A stretch of DNA of 61,601 nucleotides from contig QIKL01000063.1 in the NCBI GenBank assembly GCA_003231955.1, forward strand, positions 1 to 61,601, in the 5' to 3' direction. The notes beneath the pieces were generated by a model, which searched no databases, was not told where the DNA came from, and saw nothing but the letters and a program-made list of their open reading frames with translations. This document shows positions 26,459 to 35,397 of the stretch, in pieces; positions within the stretch are counted from its first letter, which is position 1, and each line of letters opens with the position of its first letter. The translations under genes and the position numbers were made by a program. Origin of the DNA: Candidatus Uhrbacteria bacterium. GTDB lineage: Bacteria > Patescibacteriota > Patescibacteriia > 2-12-FULL-60-25.

Positions 26459-27751
26459 TCACGGTTCCAGCCTATTCAGGAGCCGCGGAAATGGAATCGT
26501 CTCGCGGACATGATGCAGACCACAAATCCACGCTACAATACGCTCCAGTCCATATCCAAAACCCGCATGCGGTACGGAACCATACTTTCGTAAGTCGAGA
26601 TACCACCTGAATGCGTCTTCTGGAAGACATTGCTCGCGAACGCGTGCTACAAGGACTTCATAATTATCTTCGCGTTGCGATCCACCGATGATCTCGCCAT
26701 ATCCTTCGGGTGCGAGTAAATCAGAATTTAGCACACGTGATGTATCTGCAGGGTCGCGCTTCATATAAAATGCCTTCACAGATGCGGGATATTTTTCGAT
26801 AAAAAGCGGCGTGTCGTACAGCCGCATCAATATTGTCTCGTCGTCCGCGCCAAGGTCATCCATCTCGCCAATATCACTTCCCTTTTCACGTAGGATCTGA
26901 ATCGCATCAGCGTGCGTGATGCGCTCAAACGGGGGCTTTACACGTTTTAATAATTCGATATCCCGTTCAAGAATTTTAAACTCCATTTGGCAGCGTTCGA
27001 TAACCCGCACAACGATAAAAGAAATGAGCTGCTCCTGGATCTCCATATTGCCTGTATGGTCCGTAAACGCAGCTTCCGCATCCATCATCCAAAACTCAAT
27101 AAGATGACGACGCGTCTTAGATTTTTCCGCGCGAAAAACTGGACCGAAATCGAAACACCGACCGACCGATGCGATTGCCGCTTCGAGATAAAGCTGCCCC
27201 GACTGTGTCAAATATGCCTTCCGATCCTCAAAATAATCTACTTCAAAAAGCTCCGTCGTCCCTTCACAGGCATTCGGCGTAAAAATAGGCGAATCAATCT
27301 TGATAAAATCGTGATTATGCATCCACTCGTATGTTGCAAGAATAATCTCGTTTCGGATACGTTGAATCGCCCATTGTGTGGGCGTGCGTAACCACAAATG
27401 ACGGTTGTCAAGAAGAAAATCCGGCCCATGTTCTTTTTTTCCAATTGGATACTCTTCCGCACGCTGGATAATGGTGACTTTTGTCGCATGAAGCTCATAT
27501 ACATTCTCATGCTTCGGATGTTTAGAGACTACGCCCGTTACAATAATAGACGATTCAATTGTACACGTACTCGCCTTTTGCCATGACAGTTCATCCACGT
27601 CTTGTTTAGCCACAACCGCCTGAGTAAAACCTGACCCGTCGCGGATCTGGAGAAAAGCAATCAACCCAGAGGACCGGACATTATATGCCCAACCCTTCAC
27701 AGTCACGACCTCACTGATATGATTGGAGAATTTAGAGATGAGAATATCCAT
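26459..27751 (-). CDS. asnS: Asparaginyl-tRNA synthetase
   Basis: A class IIb synthetase for tRNA-Asn. The OB domain (VTVKGWAYNVRSSGLIAFLQIRDG) is followed by the catalytic core with SGQLYLEAA, motif 2 (FGPVFRAEKSKTRRHLIEF) and motif 3 (GFGYGLERIVAWI). The AEKS/TRRH signature marks AsnRS and differs from AspRS. The ATG at 27751 (MDILISKF) gives 430 residues; a longer frame upstream is unlikely. A dedicated AsnRS suggests Asn-tRNA is made directly, without need for transamidation. Confidence 0.93.
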   Translation of the reverse strand: MDILISKFSNHISEVVTVKGWAYNVRSSGLIAFLQIRDGSGFTQAVVAKQDVDELSWQKASTCTIESSIIVTGVVSKHPKHENVYELHATKVTIIQRAEEYPIGKKEHGPDFLLDNRHLWLRTPTQWAIQRIRNEIILATYEWMHNHDFIKIDSPIFTPNACEGTTELFEVDYFEDRKAYLTQSGQLYLEAAIASVGRCFDFGPVFRAEKSKTRRHLIEFWMMDAEAAFTDHTGNMEIQEQLISFIVVRVIERCQMEFKILERDIELLKRVKPPFERITHADAIQILREKGSDIGEMDDLGADDETILMRLYDTPLFIEKYPASVKAFYMKRDPADTSRVLNSDLLAPEGYGEIIGGSQREDNYEVLVARVREQCLPEDAFRWYLDLRKYGSVPHAGFGYGLERIVAWICGLHHVRETIPFPRLLNRLEP

Positions 27752-27956
27752 AGACTTGAATCTTATGGAAAAATCTCTCCACACGCAAATCGTATAGGAG
27801 AGAACCTGCAAAATATGATGATAACAACGAGCTAAATCTCACACAACAAACTTGAAATCCATGATCTCCTAACAGGCCGACGGACGCTTAAGTGGATTGG
27901 GATAATATAGAATAAAATACTACTATGAATTATGATGCCTTAACTGATGCAGACAA

Positions 27957-28625
27957 TCAATCTACAATTGCCGCAACACTCCACCGTCCGTGCGGCTCTC
28001 GATTGAGCGGCGCAGCTTCAAGCGCCTGCGCAACAAATGCACATGCCGAGGCAAAGACGTCCGTCGTACCTGTAAGTCGGAGAATATCCAAAAAGGAACC
28101 ACGGCGAAGAAAAGAGGCCACGGCGAGTGCCGGAACAGATGTACTGCCTGACACAGCCATACCGATTCTCGGCGCATATCCAAGCGCATCAAGAAACTTG
28201 AGTGTCACGGCGGCAAAGAGAAGTTGCGCACGATCTGGCGACGGATCCCGAGGTAAGCTCTCCGTCATCCGAAAAAGATCGTTTAAGAGATCAAATATGC
28301 GTTCATCCACGATCCCAGGGCGCAGGAGTCTGATGGCTAGATCCGCAGCCGCGCCGCACACCGCAAATGCAGCGATTCGTGTACCGCAAAATGGCTGGAG
28401 GAGCCGTGCAACCGCGAGTTTATCAAATGCCGCACCTTTTGCGATCATTACATCGGAAATGGAAAACGGCTCAAGATGCCCAGCTTGTTTTGACGTCCGT
28501 ACCGACGAGCCACGCGCCATAGCAACTAATAAACCATGTTCCTTTCCGTACATCACATACCGCCGATCTTGTTCCCGAAATGGCTCTTTCTTAAGAATGA
28601 TGACACAATCACGGAGATAAGGCAT
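27957..28625 (-). CDS. recO: DNA repair protein RecO
   Basis: RecO works with RecR to load RecA on SSB-coated DNA. The N-terminal OB fold is clear (DCVIILKKEPFREQDRRYVMYGKEHG, then HLEPFSISDVMIAKG), and the helical C-terminal domain follows. No zinc-binding Cys quartet is visible in the C-terminal part. The ATG at 28625 (MPYLRD) starts the OB strand and lies five bases after ruvX; an ATG six codons upstream would overlap ruvX. Confidence 0.88.
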   Translation of the reverse strand: MPYLRDCVIILKKEPFREQDRRYVMYGKEHGLLVAMARGSSVRTSKQAGHLEPFSISDVMIAKGAAFDKLAVARLLQPFCGTRIAAFAVCGAAADLAIRLLRPGIVDERIFDLLNDLFRMTESLPRDPSPDRAQLLFAAVTLKFLDALGYAPRIGMAVSGSTSVPALAVASFLRRGSFLDILRLTGTTDVFASACAFVAQALEAAPLNREPHGRWSVAAIVD

Positions 28626-28630
28626 ACAGA

Positions 28631-29083
28631 TTATGTTGTCCAACTCTTGTCTTTTGCCTCCTTATCGAGCCACGTTTGGAGAATATTTGCAGCTGCTAAA
28701 TCATCACGTTTGGCGAGTGCTCCAGCACCGCGTTTACGACCGCGTTCAATCAGCTTCCCCTCCTCAACCTGCCGCGCTGCGAGTTTGGATGACATCGCCT
28801 CGTTCACTTCATAAACTAGGACACCAAGGCCTTTCAAATCATCAATAAACATATAAATCTCCTTAACCTGTGCATTGACCAGCTTCGTATCTCGAAGCGG
28901 TTTGGGAACACCAACGACAATAGTTTCGACCATGTCACGCGTAACGATATTATGAATTTTCGACAAGAGTGTAAGACGATCACTTTCGGTAATCACACCC
29001 CACGGGCTTGCGATACATGATTCTGTGTCGCCAAGCGCAAGCCCGACGCGTTTTGATCCATAATCAATGCCAAGAATCCTCAT
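28631..29083 (-). CDS. ruvX: RuvX/YqgF-type nuclease (16S pre-rRNA processing)
   Basis: The RNase H-fold protein begins MRILGIDYGSKRVGLAL, the first catalytic Asp strand, with the conserved VVGVPKPL strand, the Glu-containing VYEVNEAMSS and the final DDLAAANILQTWL Asp helix. Family members mature 16S rRNA and resemble Holliday junction resolvases. It is 4 bases downstream of map, inside the adk-map-ruvX-recO run. Confidence 0.92.
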   Translation of the reverse strand: MRILGIDYGSKRVGLALGDTESCIASPWGVITESDRLTLLSKIHNIVTRDMVETIVVGVPKPLRDTKLVNAQVKEIYMFIDDLKGLGVLVYEVNEAMSSKLAARQVEEGKLIERGRKRGAGALAKRDDLAAANILQTWLDKEAKDKSWTT

Positions 29084-29087
29084 ACTC

Positions 29088-29876
29088 CTAAATCCCTTCT
29101 CTATCTGGCCAAGGGGTCAATAGATCATAGCCATCCTTCGTGACAGCAATCGTCACCTCCCAGTGTGCAGCAAATGAGTGGTCACGCGTTGCAATAGTCC
29201 AATTATCATCTTTCACAATCACACGCCAGCCACCAAGCGTAATCATCGGTTCAATCGCAAGTACCATTCCCTCTTCAAGTTGAATCCGCGGCGCGCGCGG
29301 ATCGCGATAATTCGGAATAGCTGGTTCCTCATGGACCTTATAACCCACACCATGTCCAACCATCTCGCGGACGATGCCATATTTCTTCGGTTTTAAATGA
29401 TCTTCAATCGCAGCGCCGATATCACTAATCCATCCTCCAGCTTTAATGGCGGAAATACCGCACACAAGTGATTCGCGCGTATCCTCAACGAGCCTCCGTT
29501 TTTCTGGCATCACAGAACCAACAATGACAGTTGCAGCCATATCAGTCGTAAGGCCCCGATACCAACAACCAACATCTAAACCGACGAGATCGCCGACTGC
29601 AATAGTCCGCGACGGTATTGCCGGTCCGTGGACTACCTCGTCATTTATAGAGATACAGAGCGTCGACGGAAAAGCAGGATTAGAAGCGGAAATACGGTAA
29701 CCAAGAAAGGATGGCATTGCGCCCTCGGCTTCCATAGACTGACGCGCAATCACATCGATTGCCTCGGTTGATGCGCCTACGACGCACGCATCCATGGCTT
29801 TCCGGAGTGCGCACGATAAAATTACTCCGCCTTCGTGCAGCTTTTTAATTTCTTCTGGCGTCTTAATCATTGGCAT
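29088..29876 (-). CDS. map: Methionine aminopeptidase, type I
   Basis: Removes the N-terminal Met from new proteins. The five metal ligands of the pita-bread fold are present: Asp in GLDVG, Asp in TTDMAAT, His in GHGVGYKVHE, Glu in AIEPMITLG and Glu in AHWEVTIAV. The 262-residue length is normal and there is no N-terminal zinc-finger extension. Its place after adk follows the usual secY-adk-map order. Confidence 0.96.
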   Translation of the reverse strand: MPMIKTPEEIKKLHEGGVILSCALRKAMDACVVGASTEAIDVIARQSMEAEGAMPSFLGYRISASNPAFPSTLCISINDEVVHGPAIPSRTIAVGDLVGLDVGCWYRGLTTDMAATVIVGSVMPEKRRLVEDTRESLVCGISAIKAGGWISDIGAAIEDHLKPKKYGIVREMVGHGVGYKVHEEPAIPNYRDPRAPRIQLEEGMVLAIEPMITLGGWRVIVKDDNWTIATRDHSFAAHWEVTIAVTKDGYDLLTPWPDREGI

Positions 29877-29919
29877 ATGAAAAAATCATTCGATACCTTC
29901 CGATCACTGACTATTGATC

Positions 29920-30582
29920 TTAAACGGAAAACCCCAACTTGTGTATTTTCTTAATTAAATCCTCAAATACATAAGAAATAGGCTGTTCGCCATTGACGAC
30001 GAGAAGGACACCATGCTGACGATAATAGGTTGCGAGCGGCTCAGTCATAAAATGATAAGCTGCAAGCCGGCGTCTAATGGCTTCCGCATTATCATCCGCA
30101 CGGCGTACGAGTTTTCCACCGCAAACTGAGCAAATACCATGTTTAGCTGGAGGCGAATCGGTGACATGATAAATAAATTTGCACGTGATACATTGCCGCC
30201 GCCCTTCTAGCCTCCGGAGCGCTTCTTTATCGGATATCTTAATACAAATTGCAAGATTGATTTTGAGTAATCGATCCAAAGTCGCAGCTTGTTCCACATT
30301 TCGTGGATATCCGTCAAGAATAAATCCATGCGACAAATCTAACTGCTTGAGCCTGTGTGCCATAACGGCATTCACGACCTCGTCTGGCGCCAATGATCCA
30401 TGCTCGACATACTCTTTTACGATCTTTCCAAGGACCGTCTTTTCGGAGATTTCTTTGCGAAAGAACTCTCCAGATCCAATTAACGGAACATCAAATCGAT
30501 CAGACAACAGAAGACTTTGTGTACCTTTACCGCAGCCTTGGGGGCCAAAAATAACAGCCTGGATTCGATGCTTTTTATTCAT
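29920..30582 (-). CDS. adk: Adenylate kinase with zinc lid
   Basis: Converts ATP and AMP to two ADP. The P-loop GPQGCGKGT, the AMP-binding FILDGYPRN and the RRADDNAEAIRRRL arginines are present. The lid contains CITC...CSVC, the four-Cys zinc-binding type. It begins inside the 3' end of the presenilin-like gene (4-base overlap), so the two are translated together. Confidence 0.96.
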   Translation of the reverse strand: MNKKHRIQAVIFGPQGCGKGTQSLLLSDRFDVPLIGSGEFFRKEISEKTVLGKIVKEYVEHGSLAPDEVVNAVMAHRLKQLDLSHGFILDGYPRNVEQAATLDRLLKINLAICIKISDKEALRRLEGRRQCITCKFIYHVTDSPPAKHGICSVCGGKLVRRADDNAEAIRRRLAAYHFMTEPLATYYRQHGVLLVVNGEQPISYVFEDLIKKIHKLGFSV

Positions 30583-31409
30583 ACCAGTGAGAATGCTCGA
30601 AGGATGACAAAAGGAAGAGCTGCACCGGCCGCAAGGATAGGCAATACGGCGCGTGGATGACTGTCTCGGAGGCTCCCAAGGAATACCGCTCCCACAACAA
30701 TCCCAGCAAGAACAATGGCGCCCAATGCAGGACCGCCAATTGCTGCTTTTGCAACAAGCGTAAGCGGAAGGATTACATCACCAGCACCGAGAAGCACTAC
30801 GCTGTCTTTGACTGGTGTTTCGACAAGGTCACCAAGTTCACGCAATCGACTTGGGATCACAAATCCCGGAACAATACCCGTCTTCACAAGTTTTGATGTC
30901 AAAATCTCGATTGAGACACCTGGCGGTCCGGCGACTGTATCATAAAACGAGAAGAGTACCAACCCAAAAAGGAGGATGTCTGGACCGAGCCATCCAGCAA
31001 AGTTAATTACGACACCAACACATCCGATGAGATAAAACAGGTCGTGTATTGCAATAATTGGAAAAAAAATTTGAAGGAGCGTTAGCGCCGATGCAGCTGC
31101 AAGTGCATACCCAAACGGGAGGGTGAAAAGAAAAAAATACCACATGCCCAAAAAAACGGCGAGCGCAAAGATACCCTCCCAAAACAACCGCGACCGAATA
31201 CGCTTAAAGAGCATTGTGAGAAGTGCAAGAGCTAAAATGATAATGAAGACCATCTGCCACGACGTCATAATACCCTCGGATGGATGAATGCGCGCATCTT
31301 GGACGAGCCAAATGACGCCAAGAATCGCCAAACCAGCAAAGAGATATATGGATAACAAAACCCAACGCATCCTGCGCCACATCCGTCTTGCAGTTATTTC
31401 TGTCCGCAT
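30579..31409 (-). CDS. Presenilin/signal-peptide-peptidase-like intramembrane aspartyl protease (candidate)
   Basis: The 276-residue protein has about eight or nine predicted membrane helices. Two membrane aspartates sit in family-like motifs: SFYDTVAG (Asp157, the YD motif) and LLGAGDVILP (Asp211, the GxGD motif). The last helix has AGAALPFVI where presenilins have PAL. These fit the archaeal/bacterial presenilin-homologue (SPP_2-like, A22-type) group that cleaves within membranes. The start at 31409 (MRTEI) avoids the secY terminator, which lies inside the longer possible frame. It overlaps adk by 4 bases and directly follows secY, so a role in handling signal peptides or membrane proteins is tempting but inferred. 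Confidence 0.68.
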   Translation of the reverse strand: MRTEITARRMWRRMRWVLLSIYLFAGLAILGVIWLVQDARIHPSEGIMTSWQMVFIIILALALLTMLFKRIRSRLFWEGIFALAVFLGMWYFFLFTLPFGYALAAASALTLLQIFFPIIAIHDLFYLIGCVGVVINFAGWLGPDILLFGLVLFSFYDTVAGPPGVSIEILTSKLVKTGIVPGFVIPSRLRELGDLVETPVKDSVVLLGAGDVILPLTLVAKAAIGGPALGAIVLAGIVVGAVFLGSLRDSHPRAVLPILAAGAALPFVILRAFSLV

Positions 31410-31424
31410 TAATGATAGGATAGC

Positions 31425-31452
31425 AAAAAAACAGCCCGAAGGCTGTTTTTTT
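31425..31452. terminator. Bidirectional terminator at the end of the ribosomal-secY operon
   Basis: A perfect 12-bp hairpin AAAAAAACAGCC/GGCTGTTTTTTT with loop CGAA, 20 bases after the secY stop. A-run and T-run make it work in both directions. It separates the long ribosomal operon from the presenilin-like gene and adk. Confidence 0.9.
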
Positions 31453-31472
31453 CGGATAGACAATCTTATACT

Positions 31473-32747
31473 CTAATATGCATCGTATTCGCGCATCGTA
31501 AGCTGAGACTCAACTTCTTTTACGGATTCAATAATAACAGCGACGACGATTAAGAGTGACGTACCGCCAATGGCAAGCAACCGATTACCACCCGCACCCT
31601 GTGCCAGAATTGGCAGGACCGCAATAAGGCCAAGAAAGGTTGCACCTGCAAGATTGATACGATTCATAACTGACTGAAGATAATCTGCCGTCGGCTTGCC
31701 TGGCCGAATACCAAGGATAAACCCACCCTGTTTTTGCAAGTTCTCGGCAATTTGATCTGGATGAAAAATCACTGCAGTATAAAAGAATGTGAAAACAAAA
31801 ACAAGGACAAAATATAACACACCATAGAGAGTCTGATTCTGAACAATATTTATGGTCCACCCCGCCACTGTAGCGATCCACGGCGTCCGTGCATGGATAA
31901 AGAATTGCGCGACAACTGATGGAAAAAGTAGAATTGAGATGGCAAAAATAATCGGGATTACGCCCGCCATGTTGACGCGAATCGGGAGAGTTGTCGCGAC
32001 ACCGCCGATCTGGCCGCCCCCACGGGTTTGCCGCGCGTACTGTACAGGAATATTTCGTTGGCCCTCGGTGATAAATACGATACCAACGACTGTGAGGACT
32101 GCAATCGCTCCATACAAAAGATACGTCATGAGCTGGGATGGATCATACGCGACGACAAGCTGACTCACCGAGGATGGAAAGCTTGCCAAGATACCTGCAA
32201 AGATTAGGAGCGAGATCCCGTTGCCGACCTTCTTTTCACTAATAAGTTCACCAATCCACATAAGGAAAATCGTCCCGGCAGTAACGGTAACGATAAGCGT
32301 GGCGATATGAAATGGATCTGTATTCGTCAGAATATGAAACTGAGATTGGCGAAGAAGCTGGATCAACGCGAATGATTGGAGGATAGCGAGCGGAACGGTA
32401 GCAAGACGCGTCCATTGGTTAACCTTCTGTTGCCCTTGCTCACCTTCTTTCTGCAGCTCCTCAATGGAGGGAACAATCATCGCAAGCAACTGAAAAATAA
32501 TGGTTGATGTGATGTATGGTGCGACGCCTAATGCGATGACTGCAAAACTTTGGAGCGTCCCTCCTGAAAAGAGACTCAACAAGCCTAGGACTTGATTCGC
32601 CTGAAAATATCGGTCCAATGCTGTAAGATCGACACCCGGCAATGGGACATGTGCCGCGAACCGAAATAAAACCATCATGATAATCACATACAAGATGCCA
32701 TTCCGGACATCTTTTGCGCGCCAAATTTCTTGCAATTTTTCCCACAT
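31473..32747 (-). CDS. secY: Preprotein translocase subunit SecY
   Basis: The channel subunit of the Sec translocon, 424 residues with ten predicted membrane helices. Landmarks include the N-terminal RNGILYVIIMMVLFR helix, PLPGVDL, the plug and pore region GGTLQSFAVIALGVAPYITSTIIFQLL (about residues 60-90), LLIFAGILASFP and the cytoplasmic loop GIRPGKPTADYLQ. It is the last gene of the S10-spc operon, 12 bases after rplO, with a strong terminator behind. Confidence 0.97.
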   Translation of the reverse strand: MWEKLQEIWRAKDVRNGILYVIIMMVLFRFAAHVPLPGVDLTALDRYFQANQVLGLLSLFSGGTLQSFAVIALGVAPYITSTIIFQLLAMIVPSIEELQKEGEQGQQKVNQWTRLATVPLAILQSFALIQLLRQSQFHILTNTDPFHIATLIVTVTAGTIFLMWIGELISEKKVGNGISLLIFAGILASFPSSVSQLVVAYDPSQLMTYLLYGAIAVLTVVGIVFITEGQRNIPVQYARQTRGGGQIGGVATTLPIRVNMAGVIPIIFAISILLFPSVVAQFFIHARTPWIATVAGWTINIVQNQTLYGVLYFVLVFVFTFFYTAVIFHPDQIAENLQKQGGFILGIRPGKPTADYLQSVMNRINLAGATFLGLIAVLPILAQGAGGNRLLAIGGTSLLIVVAVIIESVKEVESQLTMREYDAY

Positions 32748-32759
32748 ATTCCTTTACGG

Positions 32760-33257
32760 CTACACCCGCTTTGCCTTTTTTACTTTGGAAGCCTTTGTGC
32801 GAGTGGTTGTTTTTGTACATTCAAACGAACCACCAGCTTTCTCGATCGCGGCTTTAGCAGATTGCGATGCCATGACGTTTACGAATTTCAGAGGCTTGTC
32901 AATGCCCTCCGTTCCAACGATCTTTACGCGCGTGGAGGATGGATGCACGAGCTTTTTAATTTTTAGTATCTTTAAATCGACACGTTCTCCTGTAGAAAAT
33001 ACTTGCGAAAGTTTGGGTAATGTAACTGTCGCAGCTTTGAGATACCGACTCTTAAATCCACGAAGTTTCGGCGTGCTTAGGAGCATCTGGCGCATACCGA
33101 GCAACTTTAAACCACGTCGCCCACCTGTACGCGCGCGCTGACCTTTTGTTCCTTTTCCTGCCGTTTTTCCGCGGCCAGAACCTTCACCGCGTCCAATGCG
33201 AAAAGCTTTAGTGCGTGCTCCTTTTTTTGGAGCTAGAGTATGGAGAGTAAGAGACAT
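32760..33257 (-). CDS. rplO: 50S ribosomal protein L15 (uL15)
   Basis: The 165-residue protein starts MSLTLHTLAPKKGARTKAFRIGRGEGSGRGKTAGKG, the Gly/Arg-rich rRNA-binding tail, and has the conserved GGRRGLKLLGMRQ and later KIVGTEGI. The ATG at 33257 is the family start. A Lys-rich C-terminal end (TKASKVKKAKRV) extends past the usual core. It follows rpsE by 51 bases, with no rpmD in between. Confidence 0.95.
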   Translation of the reverse strand: MSLTLHTLAPKKGARTKAFRIGRGEGSGRGKTAGKGTKGQRARTGGRRGLKLLGMRQMLLSTPKLRGFKSRYLKAATVTLPKLSQVFSTGERVDLKILKIKKLVHPSSTRVKIVGTEGIDKPLKFVNVMASQSAKAAIEKAGGSFECTKTTTRTKASKVKKAKRV

Positions 33258-33308
33258 AGAGAGTAATAAGTTTTGCGATATTTTAGTCGGCATCCCGACT
33301 GTGCTGTA

Positions 33309-34055
33309 TTAATGATCGTGCGCAATAGGGGTAGCTTGTGAATTCTGTTTAGTTTCCGATTTTAAATCCTTCTCCGATACTTCCGTTCCCGATTTAGACG
33401 AGCTCTTTAACCGACGGAGCGCATCAAAGGTGGCTTTGACATTGTTCACTTTATTACTAGATCCAAGAATCTTAGAGACCACATTTGGGACACCCGCGAG
33501 TTCAAGCACGACGCGCACTGCGCCACCCGCCCTAACCCCAGTTCCTTTTGGAGCAGGCTTGAGCAGAATCTTAGCTGCGCCGAACTTTGCCGAGATCGGA
33601 AATGGAATCGTATCATTCACAAGCGGAACAGTAATAAGTCCTTTTCGTGCCTGTGCTGTGGATTTACCTACTGCGAGCGCGATATCACGCCCCTTGGCAA
33701 GACCATAACCGACACGACCCTTCCGATTGCCAATAACAGTCAGCACACGAAATCGCATTCGTTTTCCCCCCTTAGTCACACGAGTCACACGTGATATCTC
33801 GAGATTTTTTTCTTCGTAATCAGACTCCACTGGCACATCACCCGGTCGTCCGCGGCCTTGGCCTCTCCCAGGTCCGCGACCCTGACCACCTCTCCCAGGT
33901 CCGCGGCTAGGTCCGCGACCCTGACCACCTCTCCCAGGTCCGCGGCTAGATGTGCGATTACTTTGTACAGAAGCCGCTGGCTTTGTCTCCGCAGGAGGTG
34001 GCGTCGGAGCCACCGCCTTGGCCGTCTCTGTCGATTGTTTTATCTCATCGGTCAT
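33309..34055 (-). CDS. rpsE: 30S ribosomal protein S5 (uS5) with Arg/Gly-repeat N-terminal extension
   Basis: The S5 core starts near residue 80 (NLEISRVTRVTKGGKRMRFRVL) and includes GNRKGRVGYGLAKG and the KPAPKGTGVRAGGAVRVVLELAG block. The 248-residue chain is about 80 longer than E. coli S5 because of an N-terminal Thr/Pro/Ala part and an RGPGRGGQGRG repeat region, plus a hydrophilic C-terminal tail ending in His-Asp-His. The RG region is encoded by an exact 39-bp tandem duplication and looks disordered and RNA-binding. Confidence 0.96.
   Translation of the reverse strand: MTDEIKQSTETAKAVAPTPPPAETKPAASVQSNRTSSRGPGRGGQGRGPSRGPGRGGQGRGPGRGQGRGRPGDVPVESDYEEKNLEISRVTRVTKGGKRMRFRVLTVIGNRKGRVGYGLAKGRDIALAVGKSTAQARKGLITVPLVNDTIPFPISAKFGAAKILLKPAPKGTGVRAGGAVRVVLELAGVPNVVSKILGSSNKVNNVKATFDALRRLKSSSKSGTEVSEKDLKSETKQNSQATPIAHDH
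33871..33948 (-). repeat. Exact 39-bp tandem duplication inside rpsE
   Basis: Positions 33871-33909 and 33910-33948 are identical and in frame, each encoding a 13-residue SRGPGRGGQGRGP unit; partial copies lie to the left. Such perfect tandem copies point to recent slippage expansion. Confidence 0.9.
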
Positions 34056-34066
34056 ACGAGTAGTGG

Positions 34067-34423
34067 TTAGAACTGAAGTCCATTAGCACGAGCGCCGTCA
34101 GCCAAAGCCTTTACACGGCCATGGTATTTCTTATCTCGGCGGTCAAATACGACCACCGAAATTTTCTTACTATTGGCGCGGTCTGCCAGCACCTTACCAA
34201 CTTCCGTAGCAACTTCTAATTTAGTCATCTTGCCAACCTTCACATCTTTATCAGAAGCAGCAACGATCGTTGTGCTAGAAACGTCGTCAATTAACTGCGC
34301 ATAAATATGCATCAATGACCGTCGGACGGCGAGACGCGGCCGCTTGGCGGTTCCGCTAATCTTGGCGCGGACACGTTTGATGCGACGCATCGCAGCAGAT
34401 GCTTTTTTCATTTCAGTATTCAT
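34067..34423 (-). CDS. rplR: 50S ribosomal protein L18 (uL18)
   Basis: A 5S rRNA-binding protein of 118 residues. [34 protein letters not shown] (about residues 14-47) and the end [25 protein letters not shown] are diagnostic. It lies 11 bases upstream of rpsE. Confidence 0.95.
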   Translation of the reverse strand: MNTEMKKASAAMRRIKRVRAKISGTAKRPRLAVRRSLMHIYAQLIDDVSSTTIVAASDKDVKVGKMTKLEVATEVGKVLADRANSKKISVVVFDRRDKKYHGRVKALADGARANGLQF

Positions 34424-34443
34424 AACTCAGACATTATGCGCCT

Positions 34444-34992
34444 TTATTTAGTCGCAGCCTTTCCAGCCTTGCGACGGACGACTTCTGTCGTGTATTTAAT
34501 TCCCTTCCCTTTATACGGCTCTGGCGGACGAATGCGGCGAATTCTCGCAGCCGTCTCACCAACTAGCTGTTTATCGATGCCAGACAACGCGACGATCTGC
34601 TTTTCAACTTTAGCCTCAATTCCCTGCGGGAGTTCAAAAACTACTGGATGTGAGAATCCAACCTCAATATTAAGCTTATTTGAATCGACGAGAGCAACCT
34701 TGAATCCGACGCCAACAAATTCTAGAGATTTCTCATATGGTTTTTGTACGCCACTAACAGCGTTTGCGAGAAGCTGGCGCGTCAGACCCCAGAGTGCACG
34801 CTGCTTAACAACTTTTGTATCCTTAACAGTGACATTCAAGGATTTCGGCTCGTCTTGCATAGTCACGATGACATGCGGATGCAATGGAACGATCAGCGTA
34901 CCTTTCGGACCTTTGATCGTCGCCACACGTTCCGAGATCGTAGCCTCAACACCAGAGGCGAGCGGGATGGGTTTTTTTCCGATACGGGACAT
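34444..34992 (-). CDS. rplF: 50S ribosomal protein L6 (uL6)
   Basis: The two-domain L6 fold starts MSRIGKKPIPLASGVEATI and ends with the signature IRRIRPPEPYKGKGIKY. The 182-residue length is normal. The ATG at 34992 is the family start; twelve upstream codons in frame are excluded because they overlap the rpsH stop. Confidence 0.96.
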   Translation of the reverse strand: MSRIGKKPIPLASGVEATISERVATIKGPKGTLIVPLHPHVIVTMQDEPKSLNVTVKDTKVVKQRALWGLTRQLLANAVSGVQKPYEKSLEFVGVGFKVALVDSNKLNIEVGFSHPVVFELPQGIEAKVEKQIVALSGIDKQLVGETAARIRRIRPPEPYKGKGIKYTTEVVRRKAGKAATK

Positions 34993-34999
34993 AGAAGTA

Positions 35000-35392
35000 T
35001 TAGTAAATTTCACACAAGACTTCGCCACCGAGTTTTCGGCGACGGGCGTCTTTATTAGTCATGACCCCTGCCGACGTCGAGATAATCGCGATACCAATAT
35101 CTGAAAGGACACGCGGAAGCTCCTTTGAACCCTTATACACACGACGGCCTGGTGTTGAAACGCGTGCAATACTACGAATCTTCGGCTCTTTCCCGTCGTA
35201 CTTTAAAACGACAGCCAAATTCTTTTTACCGGCGTTCGTCCGTTCTGAGACTGTACTCACATAGCCTTCACGCTCCATAATCTTTGCGATTGTATATTTC
35301 ATACGCGAAGATGGAGCCTCAACTATGTTCAGATGGGCAGCCTGCGCATTGCGGATGCGCGTGAGAAAATCACTGATGGGATCGGTATTCAT
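35000..35392 (-). CDS. rpsH: 30S ribosomal protein S8 (uS8)
   Basis: The 130-residue protein has DPISDFLTRIRNAQ at the N-terminus and the C-terminal STSAGVMTNKDARRRKLGGEVLCEIY signature (about residues 105-130), the central-domain 16S rRNA-binding surface. Confidence 0.96.
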   Translation of the reverse strand: MNTDPISDFLTRIRNAQAAHLNIVEAPSSRMKYTIAKIMEREGYVSTVSERTNAGKKNLAVVLKYDGKEPKIRSIARVSTPGRRVYKGSKELPRVLSDIGIAIISTSAGVMTNKDARRRKLGGEVLCEIY

Positions 35393-35397
35393 AATAA

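Noticed and set aside
27925-28620. 231-codon plus-strand frame
   Set aside because: It is entirely antisense to recO, whose OB-fold motifs are clear, and is Ser/Arg/Ala-rich as expected for a shadow frame.
34436-35104. 222-codon plus-strand frame across rplF/rpsH
   Set aside because: Antisense to two ribosomal protein genes and crosses their boundary.
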